Assembly (NCBI GenBank): GCA_035524495.1 | Contig: DATKOR010000071.1 | Coordinates: 1 to 38,897, forward strand | Length of the DNA: 38,897 bases | Direction: 5' to 3' | Source: CAIKZZ01 sp035524495 | Lineage (GTDB): Bacteria > Pseudomonadota > Gammaproteobacteria > Steroidobacterales > Steroidobacteraceae | Shown here: positions 28,951 to 36,979 of the stretch, piece by piece | Position numbering within the stretch: position 1 is the stretch's first letter | Layout of the letters: the number at the start of each line of letters is the position of its first letter | Notes under the pieces: model-generated | What the model was told of the DNA's origin: nothing | What the model saw: only the letters and a program-made list of their open reading frames with translations | Database searches by the model: none | Made by a program: the position numbers and the translations under genes

Positions 28951-29726
28951 GGCCGCACCTCGATGCCCTGGCCCGCGAGATAGCGCTTCAAGTCGGGGAT
29001 CGCGAGCGTGCCCATGTGGAACACGCTCGCGGCGAGTGCGCCGTCGACCCCGGCACGCCGGAACACCTCGCGAAAGTGCTCGGCTGAGCCCGCGCCGCCC
29101 GAGGCGATCAGCGGCACGCGGCACACCGCCCGGGCCGCGGCCAGCTGCGCGAGGTCGTAGCCCGAGCGCACGCCGTCGCTCGCCATGCAGTTGAGCACGA
29201 TCTCGCCCGCGCCGCGCGCCTGCGCCTCGGCGATCCAGCCGAACGTCTCGCGGCGCGTGCTGCGGCTTCGCGCCGGGTCGCCGGTCTCGGCGTAGACCTC
29301 GTAGCGCTTCGCGCCGTCGGCGTCGATGGTCTGGCTGTCGATGCCGACCACGACGCACTGCGCGCCAAAGCGCTCGCTCAGGCGGTTGATGAGCTCGGGC
29401 TCGGCGAGCGCCGGCGTGTTGATCGAGATCTTCTCGGCGCCGGCGCCGAGCACCGCCTCGGCGTCGGCGACGGAGCGGATCCCGCCCGCGACGCAGAACG
29501 GGATGTCCAGCAGGCGCGCGACGCGCTCGACCCACGCGCGCTCGACGGTGCGGCCCGAGGGGCTTGCGGTGATGTCGTAGAAGACGAGCTCGTCCGCACC
29601 CTCGTCGCGGTAGCGCTGCGCGAGCTCGACGATGTCGCCGACGACGCGGTGGTCGCGAAAGCGCACGCCCTTGACGACCTGGCCGTCGCGGACGTCGAGG
29701 CAGGGGATTATGCGGCGGGCAAGAAT
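28947..29726 (-). CDS. hisF: imidazole glycerol phosphate synthase cyclase subunit, apparent ATT start
   Basis: This 259-residue TIM-barrel protein joins PRFAR with ammonia from HisH to give IGP and AICAR. The conserved start of HisF, normally MLA[KR]RIIPCLDV, reads I-LARRIIPCLDV with codon one as ATT (29726-29724). Counting ATT as residue 1 puts the catalytic aspartates exactly at 11 (PCLD) and 130 (VVGID), as in known HisF proteins. No in-frame ATG, GTG or TTG lies close upstream. The next GTG downstream would remove Asp11. GGAG lies eight bases before the ATT. The first 19 bases overlap hisA. Confidence 0.93.
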   Translation of the reverse strand: MLARRIIPCLDVRDGQVVKGVRFRDHRVVGDIVELAQRYRDEGADELVFYDITASPSGRTVERAWVERVARLLDIPFCVAGGIRSVADAEAVLGAGAEKISINTPALAEPELINRLSERFGAQCVVVGIDSQTIDADGAKRYEVYAETGDPARSRSTRRETFGWIAEAQARGAGEIVLNCMASDGVRSGYDLAQLAAARAVCRVPLIASGGAGSAEHFREVFRRAGVDGALAASVFHMGTLAIPDLKRYLAGQGIEVRP

Positions 29727-30448
29727 GGCCTGAGCTCCGCGACCGGCAGCCGCTCCTCGATGAGCGCCCGGCCACTGATCGCCGCGGCGACGCCGCCGTC
29801 GGCCAGCGCCCACAGGTCGCACGCGCCGCGCACGCCGCCGGACGCCTGCCACTCGATCTCGGGGAAGCGCCGCACCGCATCGACGTAGAGTGCGCAGTTG
29901 GGTCCCGCGAGCGCGCCGTCGCGCGCGACGTCGGTGCACAGGACGTGCCGCAGGCCGGCGTGCCGGTAGCGCGCGACCGCATCCCACAGCGACAGCCGCG
30001 ACTGCGTCGCCCAGCCGTGCGTCGCGACCCTGGGCTCGCCGGCCTCGTCGAGCCTGACGTCGAAGGCGAGCACCAGCTTGTCGGGGCCGATCTTCCTGAG
30101 CCAGGTCGACACGAGGTCGGGGTCGGTGACCGCGAGGCTGCCGATGACGACGCGCTCGACGCCGGCCGCGAGCGTGCGCTCGACCGCCGCGCGCTCGCGC
30201 AGCCCGCCGCCGACCTGCATCCGCAGGCGCCCGCGCCGCGCGAGCGCGCCGATGACCCCGGCGTGCGCCGGCACGCCCTGGCGTGCGCCGTCGAGGTCGA
30301 CGAGGTGCAGCCACGAGGCGCCGAGCGCGGTGTAGCGCTCGTACAGCGACTCCGGCGTCAGCGGGTAGTGCGTCGCGGCGTCGAAGTCCCCCTTGAGGAG
30401 CCGCACGCACTCGCCGCCCTTCAGGTCCATCGCGGGAATCAGCTGCAT
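29708..30448 (-). CDS. hisA: ProFAR isomerase (1-(5-phosphoribosyl)-5-[(5-phosphoribosylamino)methylideneamino]imidazole-4-carboxamide isomerase)
   Basis: This 246-residue TIM-barrel enzyme performs the Amadori rearrangement of ProFAR to PRFAR. The N-terminus MQLIPAMDLKGGECVRL places the catalytic Asp at position 8. The second catalytic aspartate lies in LCTDVARDGALAGPN, with a phosphate-binding GGVR (ASGGVRG) after it. The ATG at 30448 lies in a 10-base overlap with the end of hisH. Its own end overlaps hisF by 19 bases, so translation is probably coupled. Confidence 0.96.
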   Translation of the reverse strand: MQLIPAMDLKGGECVRLLKGDFDAATHYPLTPESLYERYTALGASWLHLVDLDGARQGVPAHAGVIGALARRGRLRMQVGGGLRERAAVERTLAAGVERVVIGSLAVTDPDLVSTWLRKIGPDKLVLAFDVRLDEAGEPRVATHGWATQSRLSLWDAVARYRHAGLRHVLCTDVARDGALAGPNCALYVDAVRRFPEIEWQASGGVRGACDLWALADGGVAAAISGRALIEERLPVAELRPFLPAA

Positions 30449-31050
30449 CGCGCCGCCCCGAGTGCCAGGAAGTTCTCGAGCAGCCGCGCGCCGACCCGCG
30501 CCGAGCGCTCCGGGTGGAACTGCGCGCCGTGGAAATTGCCGCGGCTGACGATGGCGGTGAACGCCGCGCCGTAGTCGCAGGTCGCGACCGTGTCGGGTCC
30601 CGGAGGCAGTGCGTAGCTGTGCACGAAGTAAGCGTAGTCGCCCGCGGCGATTCCGGCGAGCAGCGGGCTCGGCTTGAGCGGCGTCAGCTGGTTCCAGCCC
30701 ATGTGCGGCACCGCGCGCCCCGGGGCGTCCGGGAAGCGCCGCGCCCGTCCCGGGATGACGCCGAGGCAGTCGGTGCCGCCTTCCTCGGACGCCGCATAGA
30801 GGAGCTGCATGCCGAGGCAGATGCCGAGCACCGGCTGGGTGAGCGTCGGGATCAGCCGGTCGAGGCCGCTCGCCGCGAGGCGCCGCATCGCCTCGCGCGC
30901 CGCGCCGACCCCCGGCAGGATCACGCGCCCGGCCGAGCGCACGCGCTCGGGATCCTGGGTCAGCACCGACCCGACGCCGAGCCGGTCGAGCGCGTAGCGG
31001 ACGGAGGCGACGTTGCCGCCGCCGTTGTCGACGATCGCGACGCCGCTCAC
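30439..31050 (-). CDS. hisH: imidazole glycerol phosphate synthase glutaminase subunit
   Basis: This 203-residue class I glutamine amidotransferase supplies ammonia to HisF. The nucleophile is Cys78 in LGICLGMQLL, and the His and Glu of the triad lie in QFHPERS. PGVG near residue 47 forms the oxyanion strand. The start is GTG at 31050, overlapping the hisB stop as GTGA. Confidence 0.96.
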   Translation of the reverse strand: MSGVAIVDNGGGNVASVRYALDRLGVGSVLTQDPERVRSAGRVILPGVGAAREAMRRLAASGLDRLIPTLTQPVLGICLGMQLLYAASEEGGTDCLGVIPGRARRFPDAPGRAVPHMGWNQLTPLKPSPLLAGIAAGDYAYFVHSYALPPGPDTVATCDYGAAFTAIVSRGNFHGAQFHPERSARVGARLLENFLALGAARCS

Positions 31051-32117
31051 AGCACGCCCTTGCTGCTCGGCAGCGCCGACCCCTCGATGCGCAGCGCCTG
31101 GCGCAGCGCCCGGCCGACGCCCTTGAAGCAGCTCTCGACCATGTGGTGCGTGTTCTCGCCGCGGACCGAGAGGTGCAGCGCGCAGCCGAGCGCGTCGCTC
31201 AGGCTCCTGAAGAAGTGCGGCACGAGCTCGGTCGGGAGCCCCCCGACGGCCTCGCGCGCGAAGCGGCCCTCGAACACGAAGTAGGCGCGCCCCGCGAGGT
31301 CGAGCGCGACCTGCGCTTCGGCCTCGTCCATCGCCAGCAGGAAGCCGTAGCGCCCGATGCCGCGCTTGTCGCCAAGCGCGGCCTTCAGCGCCTGGCCGAG
31401 CGCGAGCGCCGTGTCCTCGACCGTGTGGTGCTCGTCGATCTCGAGGTCGCCCTGGCAGCTGAGCGCCAGCGAGAAGCCGCCGTGGCGCGCGACCTGCTCG
31501 AGCATGTGGTCGAAGAAGCCGATGCCGGTGGTGATCGCGATCGGCTCCTCCGCATCGAGGTCGACCGCGACCTTAAGCGCGGTCTCGCGCGTACGCCGCT
31601 CGATCGACGCGGTGCGGTGGCGGCTCGCCAGGCGCTCGGCGATCGCGGGCCAGGACTCCGCGGGCGCGCCGTCCTTCCGCACGCGGTAGCCCGGGAGCCC
31701 GAGGTTCCTCGCAAGCTCGAGGTCGGTGTCGCGATCGCCGATGACCGCCGAGCGCGTCGCGTCCATCGGCGCCGTGGCGAGGAAGTCCTCGACGAGCCGG
31801 GTCCTCGGCTTCCTGCAGTCGCAGCCGTCGCCCGCGAAGTGCGGGCAGATCAGCACCGCCTCGAACGCGATGCCCTGCGAGGCGAAGAGGCCGAGGATGA
31901 ACTCGTGCGCCGCGGCGAAGGCCTCGGTGGGCAGGCTCTCGGTCCCGAGCCCGTCCTGGTTCGTGACCATCACGAGCCGGTAGCCGGCGGCCTTCAGCCG
32001 CAGCAGCGCCGCGATCACGTCCGGCATCAGCCGGATCTTGTCGAGCCGGTCGACCTGCTCGTCGGGCGGCTCCTCGACGAGCGTGCCGTCGCGGTCGATG
32101 AAGAGCGTCGGCTTCAT
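31047..32117 (-). CDS. hisB: histidinol-phosphatase / imidazoleglycerol-phosphate dehydratase
   Basis: This 356-residue bifunctional enzyme is of the enterobacterial type (355 residues in E. coli). The N-terminal HAD phosphatase (1-165) has FIDRDGTLVEE with Asp8 and Asp10, VTNQDGLGT, and a zinc loop CPHFAGDGCDCRKP. The dehydratase (about 170-356) has FFDHMLEQVARHG, DEHHTVEDTALALGQ and GENTHHMVESCFK. These histidine clusters hold two Mn ions. The ATG at 32117 overlaps the hisC stop as ATGA. Confidence 0.97.
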   Translation of the reverse strand: MKPTLFIDRDGTLVEEPPDEQVDRLDKIRLMPDVIAALLRLKAAGYRLVMVTNQDGLGTESLPTEAFAAAHEFILGLFASQGIAFEAVLICPHFAGDGCDCRKPRTRLVEDFLATAPMDATRSAVIGDRDTDLELARNLGLPGYRVRKDGAPAESWPAIAERLASRHRTASIERRTRETALKVAVDLDAEEPIAITTGIGFFDHMLEQVARHGGFSLALSCQGDLEIDEHHTVEDTALALGQALKAALGDKRGIGRYGFLLAMDEAEAQVALDLAGRAYFVFEGRFAREAVGGLPTELVPHFFRSLSDALGCALHLSVRGENTHHMVESCFKGVGRALRQALRIEGSALPSSKGVL

Positions 32118-33166
32118 GCGAGGCTCCCGGCGAGCCGTGCGTTGTCTTCGGGCGTCCCGACCGAGATGCGCACCGCACCCGGCGTCAGCGCGCCCTGGCT
32201 GAAGTCGCGCAGCAGAAAGCCCGCGGCACGCGCGCGCGCGAGGAGTGCCGCGGCATCGTCGCTCTCGACCAGCAGGAAGTTGGCCGCGCTCGGCCAGACG
32301 CGGCGCACGAGCGGCAGCTGCGCGAGCGCGGCGGCGAGCTTCGTGCGCTCGGACCTGATGAGCTCGATGCGCTCGCGCGCGCGCGCCAGGGGTGCGGGCG
32401 CGAGCGCCGCGAGCGCGGCCTCGGTGGAGGGTGTGGCGATCGAGTAGGGCGGGCGTACGCGGCGCGCGAGCTCGACGACGGACGCATCGGCGATCAGCGC
32501 GCCGACGCGGGCACCGGCGAGCGCGTAGGCCTTCGAGAGCGTGCGCAGCACGACGAGGTTCGGCAGGCGCTTGATCCGCGTCGCGAGGCTCCCGGTCCCG
32601 GCGAACTCGGCGTAGGCCTCGTCGACGACGACGAGTGCGCGCCCCGCGACGCGCGCCGCGAGCCGCTCGATCGAACCGGGATCCGTCTCGTGGCCGGTCG
32701 GGTTGTTGGGCGTGCAGATGAAGATGAGCTTGACCGGACCCTCGAGCGCGCGGCCGAGGGCGGCCTCGTCGAGCGCGAAGCCGCGCTCGCGCAGCAGCGG
32801 CACCTCGATGACGCTCGCGCCCTGGATGCGCGCCGCGACCGCGTACATGCCGAAGGTCGGCGGGCAGATGAGCGCCGCGTCCTTGCCCGGGCACAGGAAC
32901 ACTCGCGCCAGCAGGTCGATCGCCTCGTCGGAGCCGCGCGCCGCGAGGAGCTCGTCGGCCGCGACGCCGTAGAGCGCCGCGAGCCGCGCCTCGAGCGCCG
33001 CGGGCTCGGGCTCGGGGTAGCGGTTGAGGCCGGCGAGCGAAGCATCGTCGGCGTCGCGCCACGGGTTCTCGTTGGCGTGCAGGCGGGTGAGCGCGGGCTC
33101 CCAGCTCGCGTGCGCGTACGGCGCGAGGCCGAGGATCTCCGGGCGGGCGATGCGCGCGAGGTTCAT
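32114..33166 (-). CDS. hisC: histidinol-phosphate aminotransferase
   Basis: This 350-residue fold-type I PLP enzyme transfers an amino group from glutamate to imidazole-acetol phosphate. RLHANENPW is the family's N-terminal motif and ICTPNNPTGHE the PLP ring-contact loop. VVVDEAYAEF holds the Asp that pairs with the PLP nitrogen, and TLSKAYALAGARVG holds the Schiff-base lysine. The conserved arginine is in AVRISVGT near the C-terminus. The ATG at 33166 overlaps the hisD stop as ATGA. Confidence 0.96.
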   Translation of the reverse strand: MNLARIARPEILGLAPYAHASWEPALTRLHANENPWRDADDASLAGLNRYPEPEPAALEARLAALYGVAADELLAARGSDEAIDLLARVFLCPGKDAALICPPTFGMYAVAARIQGASVIEVPLLRERGFALDEAALGRALEGPVKLIFICTPNNPTGHETDPGSIERLAARVAGRALVVVDEAYAEFAGTGSLATRIKRLPNLVVLRTLSKAYALAGARVGALIADASVVELARRVRPPYSIATPSTEAALAALAPAPLARARERIELIRSERTKLAAALAQLPLVRRVWPSAANFLLVESDDAAALLARARAAGFLLRDFSQGALTPGAVRISVGTPEDNARLAGSLA

Positions 33167-34470
33167 GCGCGGGCGAGCGCCGCGAGGCGCACCTCGATCG
33201 CGGCGGCATGCGCATCGAGCCCCTCGAGGCCGGCCAGCGTGCGCGCGACGGGCCCGAGGTCGGCGAGCCCGGACGGCGTCAGCTCCTGCACCGTGATGCG
33301 CTTCGTGAAGTCGGCGAGCGACAGCCCCGAGTAGGCGCGCGCGTAGCCGTAGGTCGGCAGCACGTGGTTCGTGCCGCTGCAGTAGTCGCCGATCGGCTCC
33401 GGCGACCAGTGGCCGAGGAACACCGATCCCGCGGCGCGCACGCGCGCCAGCCACTCGCGCGGCGCGTCGAGCGCGAGGATCAGGTGCTCGGGCGCGTACG
33501 CATTGCTGACCGCGAAGGCGGCCTCGAGGTCATCGACCACGATCACGCGGCTCGCGGCGAGCGCCGCGCGCGTGATCGCGCGGCGGCTGAGGCGCGCCTG
33601 CTGCCGCTCGACCTCGGCGACGACCTCGCGCGCGAGCCGCCGCGAGGTCGTGACCAGCAGCACCTGGGCGGAGCGGTCGTGCTCGGCCTGCGCCAGGAGG
33701 TCGGCGGCTACGAAGTCGGCGCGCGCCGAGTCGTCGGCGATCACCAGCACCTCGGAGGGCCCGGCCGGCAGGTCGAGCGCGGCGCCGGCGGGGTCGGCCG
33801 CGACCTGCTGCTTCGCGGCCGTGACGTACGCGTTCCCCGGGCCGCAGATCTTGTCGACCTTCGGGACCGTCGCGGTGCCGTACGCCATCGCGGCGATCGC
33901 CTGCGCGCCGCCGACCTTGTAGACCTGCGTGATGCCGAGGCGCGCCGCCGCGACCAGCACCGCGGGGTCGGCGCCGCCGTCGCGGCGCGGCGGCGTGCAC
34001 AGGATCCGCGTCGGGCAGCCGGCGAGCGCCGCCGGGACGGCGGTCATGATCGCCGCGGACGGGAGCGGGGCCGAGCCCGCCGGCACATAGAGCCCGACGG
34101 CTTCGATCGGGACCTCGATGCGCTCGCAGCGCACGCCGGGCGCGATGTCGACCGCGAGCGGTTGGAGGCGCTGCGCCTCGTGGAAGCGCCTGACGTTCTC
34201 GATCGCGCGGTCGATCGCCGCGTGCGCCGCGCGCGGCAGCTCTGCCTCGGCCGCCGCGAACTCGTCGGCTGCGGCCGCGAGCGTCGCGGGCGCCACGCCG
34301 TCGAAGCGGCGCGTGAATTCGGCGAGCGCCGCGTCGCCCTGCTCGCGAACGGCGCTGATGATCGCGGCGACCTCGGCCTCGAGCGTCGCGCCGCGCTCGG
34401 CCACCGGTCGCGCGAGCAGCGCCGCGCGCTCTACCGGGGACAGGGCGCTCCAGTCGCTCAGCGCGAGCAT
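33163..34470 (-). CDS. hisD: histidinol dehydrogenase
   Basis: This 435-residue zinc enzyme oxidises histidinol to histidine in two NAD-dependent steps. Landmarks are the GLYVPAGSAPLPSAAIMTAV loop, KVDKICGPGNAYVTAAK, AGPSEVLVIAD, LLAQAEHDRSAQ with the catalytic Glu/His pair, and the C-terminal NHVLPTYGYARAYSGLS. The ATG at 34470 shares one base with the hisG stop (TGATG). Confidence 0.96.
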   Translation of the reverse strand: MLALSDWSALSPVERAALLARPVAERGATLEAEVAAIISAVREQGDAALAEFTRRFDGVAPATLAAAADEFAAAEAELPRAAHAAIDRAIENVRRFHEAQRLQPLAVDIAPGVRCERIEVPIEAVGLYVPAGSAPLPSAAIMTAVPAALAGCPTRILCTPPRRDGGADPAVLVAAARLGITQVYKVGGAQAIAAMAYGTATVPKVDKICGPGNAYVTAAKQQVAADPAGAALDLPAGPSEVLVIADDSARADFVAADLLAQAEHDRSAQVLLVTTSRRLAREVVAEVERQQARLSRRAITRAALAASRVIVVDDLEAAFAVSNAYAPEHLILALDAPREWLARVRAAGSVFLGHWSPEPIGDYCSGTNHVLPTYGYARAYSGLSLADFTKRITVQELTPSGLADLGPVARTLAGLEGLDAHAAAIEVRLAALARA

Positions 34471-35369
34471 CAGGCGAGCATCTTTTCGACCGGGAGCACG
34501 AGCAGCGCCGAGGCGCCGGCCGCCTTCAGCGCCTCGAGCGTCTCCCAGAACACGTTCTCGCGGCACACCGCGTGCACCGCGACCTTGTCGCTGGTGCCCT
34601 CGAGCGGGATCACGGTCGGGAACTCCGAGCCCGGCAGCAGCCGCCGGATCTCGGCGAGCGCCGTGCGCGGCGCGTGCAGCATGATGTACTTGCTCTCCTT
34701 GACCTGCTGCACGCCGTCGATCCGCAGCAGCAGGCGCGCGAGCCAGGCCTCCTTCGTCGCGGGCAGCGGGACGGGCGTGCGGATCAGCATCGCCTGGCTC
34801 TCGAGCACCGTCTCGACCTCGCGCAGGTGGTTGGCCTGCAGCGTGCTCCCGGTCGAGACGAGGTCGCAGATGAGGTCGGCGCGGCCGAGGCGCGGCGCGA
34901 TCTCGACCGCGCCCGAGAGCGTCACGACCTCGGCCTCGATCGAATTCGCCTTCAGCCAGCGCGCGAGGATGAAGGGGTAGGTCGTCGCGATGCGCTTGCC
35001 GTCGAGGTCCTGCGGCGTGCGGTAGACGAAGTCGTCCGGCACCGCGACCGCGAGCCGGCAGCGGCCGAAGTCGAGCGGCTGCATCTCGATGAACAGCGGC
35101 AGCGCGCCGCGCGCGATGAAGCCGAGGCGCTTCTCCTCGACGACGTTGCGCCCGACGATGCCGAGGTCGCAGACGTCCTCCTGCACGAGGTCGGGGATGT
35201 CGTCGTCGCGCATCAGCAGCACGTCGAGCGGCATGTTCTCGCCGTAGCACAGCAACTGGTCCTTGCCGCGGCTGTACTTGAGGCCGCAGCGGACCAGCAG
35301 GTCGAGCGAGTGGTCGGTCAGCCGGCCGCTCTTCTGGATCGCGACCTTGAGGCGCACCTCCTTATCCAT
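34470..35369 (-). CDS. hisG: ATP phosphoribosyltransferase, long form
   Basis: The 299-residue length equals that of the E. coli enzyme, so it includes the C-terminal ACT-like domain that binds histidine for feedback inhibition. RLKVAIQKSGRLTDHSLDLL starts the catalytic domain. The PRPP loop is in ICDLVSTGSTLQANHL. It commits PRPP and ATP to histidine synthesis. The ATG at 35369 overlaps the TrpR-like gene by 8 bases. The presence of the long form explains why no hisZ is needed. Confidence 0.96.
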   Translation of the reverse strand: MDKEVRLKVAIQKSGRLTDHSLDLLVRCGLKYSRGKDQLLCYGENMPLDVLLMRDDDIPDLVQEDVCDLGIVGRNVVEEKRLGFIARGALPLFIEMQPLDFGRCRLAVAVPDDFVYRTPQDLDGKRIATTYPFILARWLKANSIEAEVVTLSGAVEIAPRLGRADLICDLVSTGSTLQANHLREVETVLESQAMLIRTPVPLPATKEAWLARLLLRIDGVQQVKESKYIMLHAPRTALAEIRRLLPGSEFPTVIPLEGTSDKVAVHAVCRENVFWETLEALKAAGASALLVLPVEKMLA

Positions 35370-35676
35370 GGCGCGGCTCGCTGCGCTCGGCCGCGAGCGC
35401 GTAGCCGCCGTTGCCGGCGGTGAGGTAGCGCGCGACCCGGCCGATCGTCGTGACACTGACGCCCGTCAGCCGGTGGATCTCGCGGTAGGGGAGGTTCTGC
35501 TGCAGCAGCGCCACGACCGCCCAGCGGTCGGCGAGCGCCTGCAGCTCCGCGGGCGTGCACAGGTCGCGGAAGAACGCCCGGCACTCGTCCGCGGTGCGCA
35601 GCGTCAGGATCGCCTGGTAGAGCGCGCGCTCGGCGAGCGCCTCCTGGCGCGGGCTCAACGGTCGGTGCAGCTTCAT
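35362..35676 (-). CDS. TrpR-like (YerC/YecD family) regulator, likely his operon repressor
   Basis: This 104-residue all-helical protein belongs to the TrpR superfamily. The pattern LRTADECRAFFRDLCTPAEL followed by ALADRWAVVALLQQNLPYRE matches YerC/YecD proteins. The DNA-reading helix-turn-helix is IHRLTGVSVTTIGRVARYL. It is the first gene of the his operon, overlaps hisG by 8 bases, and has a perfect inverted repeat in its own promoter. The natural reading is an autoregulated repressor that senses histidine (or a pathway product) as TrpR senses tryptophan. The effector is inferred. Confidence 0.88.
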   Translation of the reverse strand: MKLHRPLSPRQEALAERALYQAILTLRTADECRAFFRDLCTPAELQALADRWAVVALLQQNLPYREIHRLTGVSVTTIGRVARYLTAGNGGYALAAERSEPRHG

Positions 35677-35688
35677 GGGATATCACAA

Positions 35689-35716
35689 TGTATTAATACG
35701 TTAGTACATTAATACA
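35689..35716. promoter_or_regulatory. operator at the his promoter: 9-bp perfect inverted repeat
   Basis: TGTATTAAT (35689-35697) and ATTAATACA (35708-35716) are perfectly complementary arms around a 10-bp centre. This is an AT-rich island in very GC-rich DNA, 13 bp before the TrpR-like gene. On the minus strand, TTGCCC (35734-35729) and TAATGT (35711-35706) with 17-bp spacing could be the promoter. Its -10 would lie inside the right arm. Binding here would block his transcription. Confidence 0.65.
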
Positions 35717-35739
35717 GATCCGGCCGGCGGGCAAGTTTC

Positions 35740-35768
35740 TTGACGCACTGCAGGAGGGTCTTTAGACT
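35740..35768 (+). promoter_or_regulatory. promoter of the metX-metB leader
   Basis: TTGACG (35740-35745) and TAGACT (35763-35768) are spaced 17 bp. Transcription would begin near 35775, immediately before the first riboswitch helix at 35777. It is divergent from the his promoter about 30 bp away. Confidence 0.7.
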
Positions 35769-35776
35769 CCGGCCGC

Positions 35777-35877
35777 CCATCTAGACCGGCTGAGGGACTG
35801 GCCCTTTGAAGCCGGGGCAACCTGCGCGAAGCGTTCAGGTGCCAACTCCTGCGGACCGGCGACGGTCCGATAGATGG
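35777..35877 (+). ncRNA. SAM-I (S-box) riboswitch
   Basis: The closing helix P1 is CCATCTA (35777-35783) with TAGATGG (35871-35877). Inside are the S-box signatures: GAGGGACTGGCCC starting near 35792 (kink-turn side), TTTGAAGCC, GGCAACC, AGGTGCCAACTCC near 35838-35850, and a P4 hairpin GGACC/GGTCC. Together they match the SAM-I consensus almost throughout. It senses S-adenosylmethionine and would lower expression of metX and metB when methionine is ample. Confidence 0.95.
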
Positions 35878-35916
35878 CCACCGCACGACCCGCCCGACCC
35901 TGGGCCGGGCGTCGGA

Positions 35917-35969
35917 TCCCGCCCCCCGGGCGGCTCGGGAGTCTGCGCCAGCGCGTGATCCCGAGGAGG
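35917..35969 (+). promoter_or_regulatory. riboswitch expression platform with alternative hairpins
   Basis: CTCGGGA (35934-35940) can pair with TCCCGAG (35959-35965), which covers the first bases of the GAGGAGG ribosome site (35963-35969). The same CGGGA (35936-35940) can instead pair with TCCCG (35917-35921). The two structures exclude each other, and no U run is present. Control is therefore probably of translation rather than termination. A further CGCCCG/CGGGCG-type hairpin lies at about 35890-35912. Confidence 0.55.
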
Positions 35970-35974
35970 CGAGT

Positions 35975-36979
35975 GTGTCCCTTAAGCTCAAGCCGCGCGA
36001 GCGCGATCCGGAGGCCTCGGTCGAGGGCGTCCTGCGCCTGCCCTCGCTCGCGCTCCACCACGGCGGCACGCTCGCGAAGGCGGAGCTCGCCTGGCGGCTC
36101 GTCGGCCCGCCGCGGGCGCCGATCGTGCTCGCGATCGGCGGGATTTCGGGGCACCGGCGCGTCGCCGCCGAGGAGGACGGCTGGTGGGCGGCGGTCGTCG
36201 GCGCCGGCCGCGCGCTCGACACGAGGCACTTTCGCGTCCTCGGCATCGATTATCTGGGCGGCAGCGGCGGCTCGACGTCGCCGGCGCCCGGCGCCACGTT
36301 CCCGACCTTGAGCGCCTTCGACCAGGCCGATGCGATCGCGGCGCTGCTCGCGGCGGAGGGCCTCGCACCGCTGCACGCCGTCGCCGGCGCGTCCTACGGC
36401 GGGCAGGTCGCGCTCGCGCTCGCTGCGCGCCATCCCGCGCTCGCGCGGCGGCTCCTCGTGCTCTCGGCGGCGGATCGCAGCCACCCGCTCGCCTCCGCCT
36501 GGCGCAGCGTCGAGCGCGAGATCGTGCGCTTCGGGGCACGTCATGGCGATGCGGCGGGGGGCCTGAAGCTCGCGCGCGCGCTCGCGATGTGCACCTATCG
36601 CACGCCGCGGGAGTTCGCGGCCCGCTTCGGCGGCCCGGCGGTCCCGGCCGACGGCCGGCTGCGCCTGCCGATCGAGGACTACCTTTACGCGCGCGGCGAG
36701 GCCTACGTCGCGCGCTACCGGCCCGAGTCCTTCGTCTGCCTCTCGGAGTCGATCGACCTCTTTCGCGTCGACCCGCGCGAAGTGCCAGTCCCGACGACCG
36801 TGGTCGCGGTGCCGGAGGACCAGCTCGTCCCGTACGCCGACCTCGAGTCGCTGGTCACGCGCCTGCCGGCCGGACGCCTCGTCCGCCTCGAATCGATCTT
36901 CGGCCACGACGCCTTCCTCAAGGAGGGGGAGGCGTTGCGGCCCATCTTTGCCGACTGCCTCGAAGGACCCGCCCGATGA
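35975..36979 (+). CDS. metX: homoserine O-acyltransferase (MetX family)
   Basis: This 334-residue alpha/beta-hydrolase enzyme activates homoserine for methionine synthesis. The catalytic triad is Ser140 in AGASYGGQ, Asp282 in VPEDQL and His311 in FGHDAFL. Family members use acetyl-CoA or, in Xanthomonas-like relatives, succinyl-CoA. It is shorter than classic acetyltransferases (about 370-380), which leans toward the succinyl type and fits the adjacent metB, but specificity is not proven. The GTG at 35975 follows GAGGAGG by five bases and is placed under the SAM-I riboswitch. The stop overlaps the metB start as ATGA. Confidence 0.9.
   Translation: MSLKLKPRERDPEASVEGVLRLPSLALHHGGTLAKAELAWRLVGPPRAPIVLAIGGISGHRRVAAEEDGWWAAVVGAGRALDTRHFRVLGIDYLGGSGGSTSPAPGATFPTLSAFDQADAIAALLAAEGLAPLHAVAGASYGGQVALALAARHPALARRLLVLSAADRSHPLASAWRSVEREIVRFGARHGDAAGGLKLARALAMCTYRTPREFAARFGGPAVPADGRLRLPIEDYLYARGEAYVARYRPESFVCLSESIDLFRVDPREVPVPTTVVAVPEDQLVPYADLESLVTRLPAGRLVRLESIFGHDAFLKEGEALRPIFADCLEGPAR

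Noticed and set aside
28321..29982. apparent extended HisF-HisIE or HisIE fusion frames
   Set aside because: The upstream parts are out-of-frame reads of hisF and hisA. ATGA overlap and HisIE length set the start at 28950.
35881..35945. Rho-independent terminator for the riboswitch
   Set aside because: Strong hairpins are possible but no U run follows any of them, so a ribosome-site sequestration mechanism fits better.
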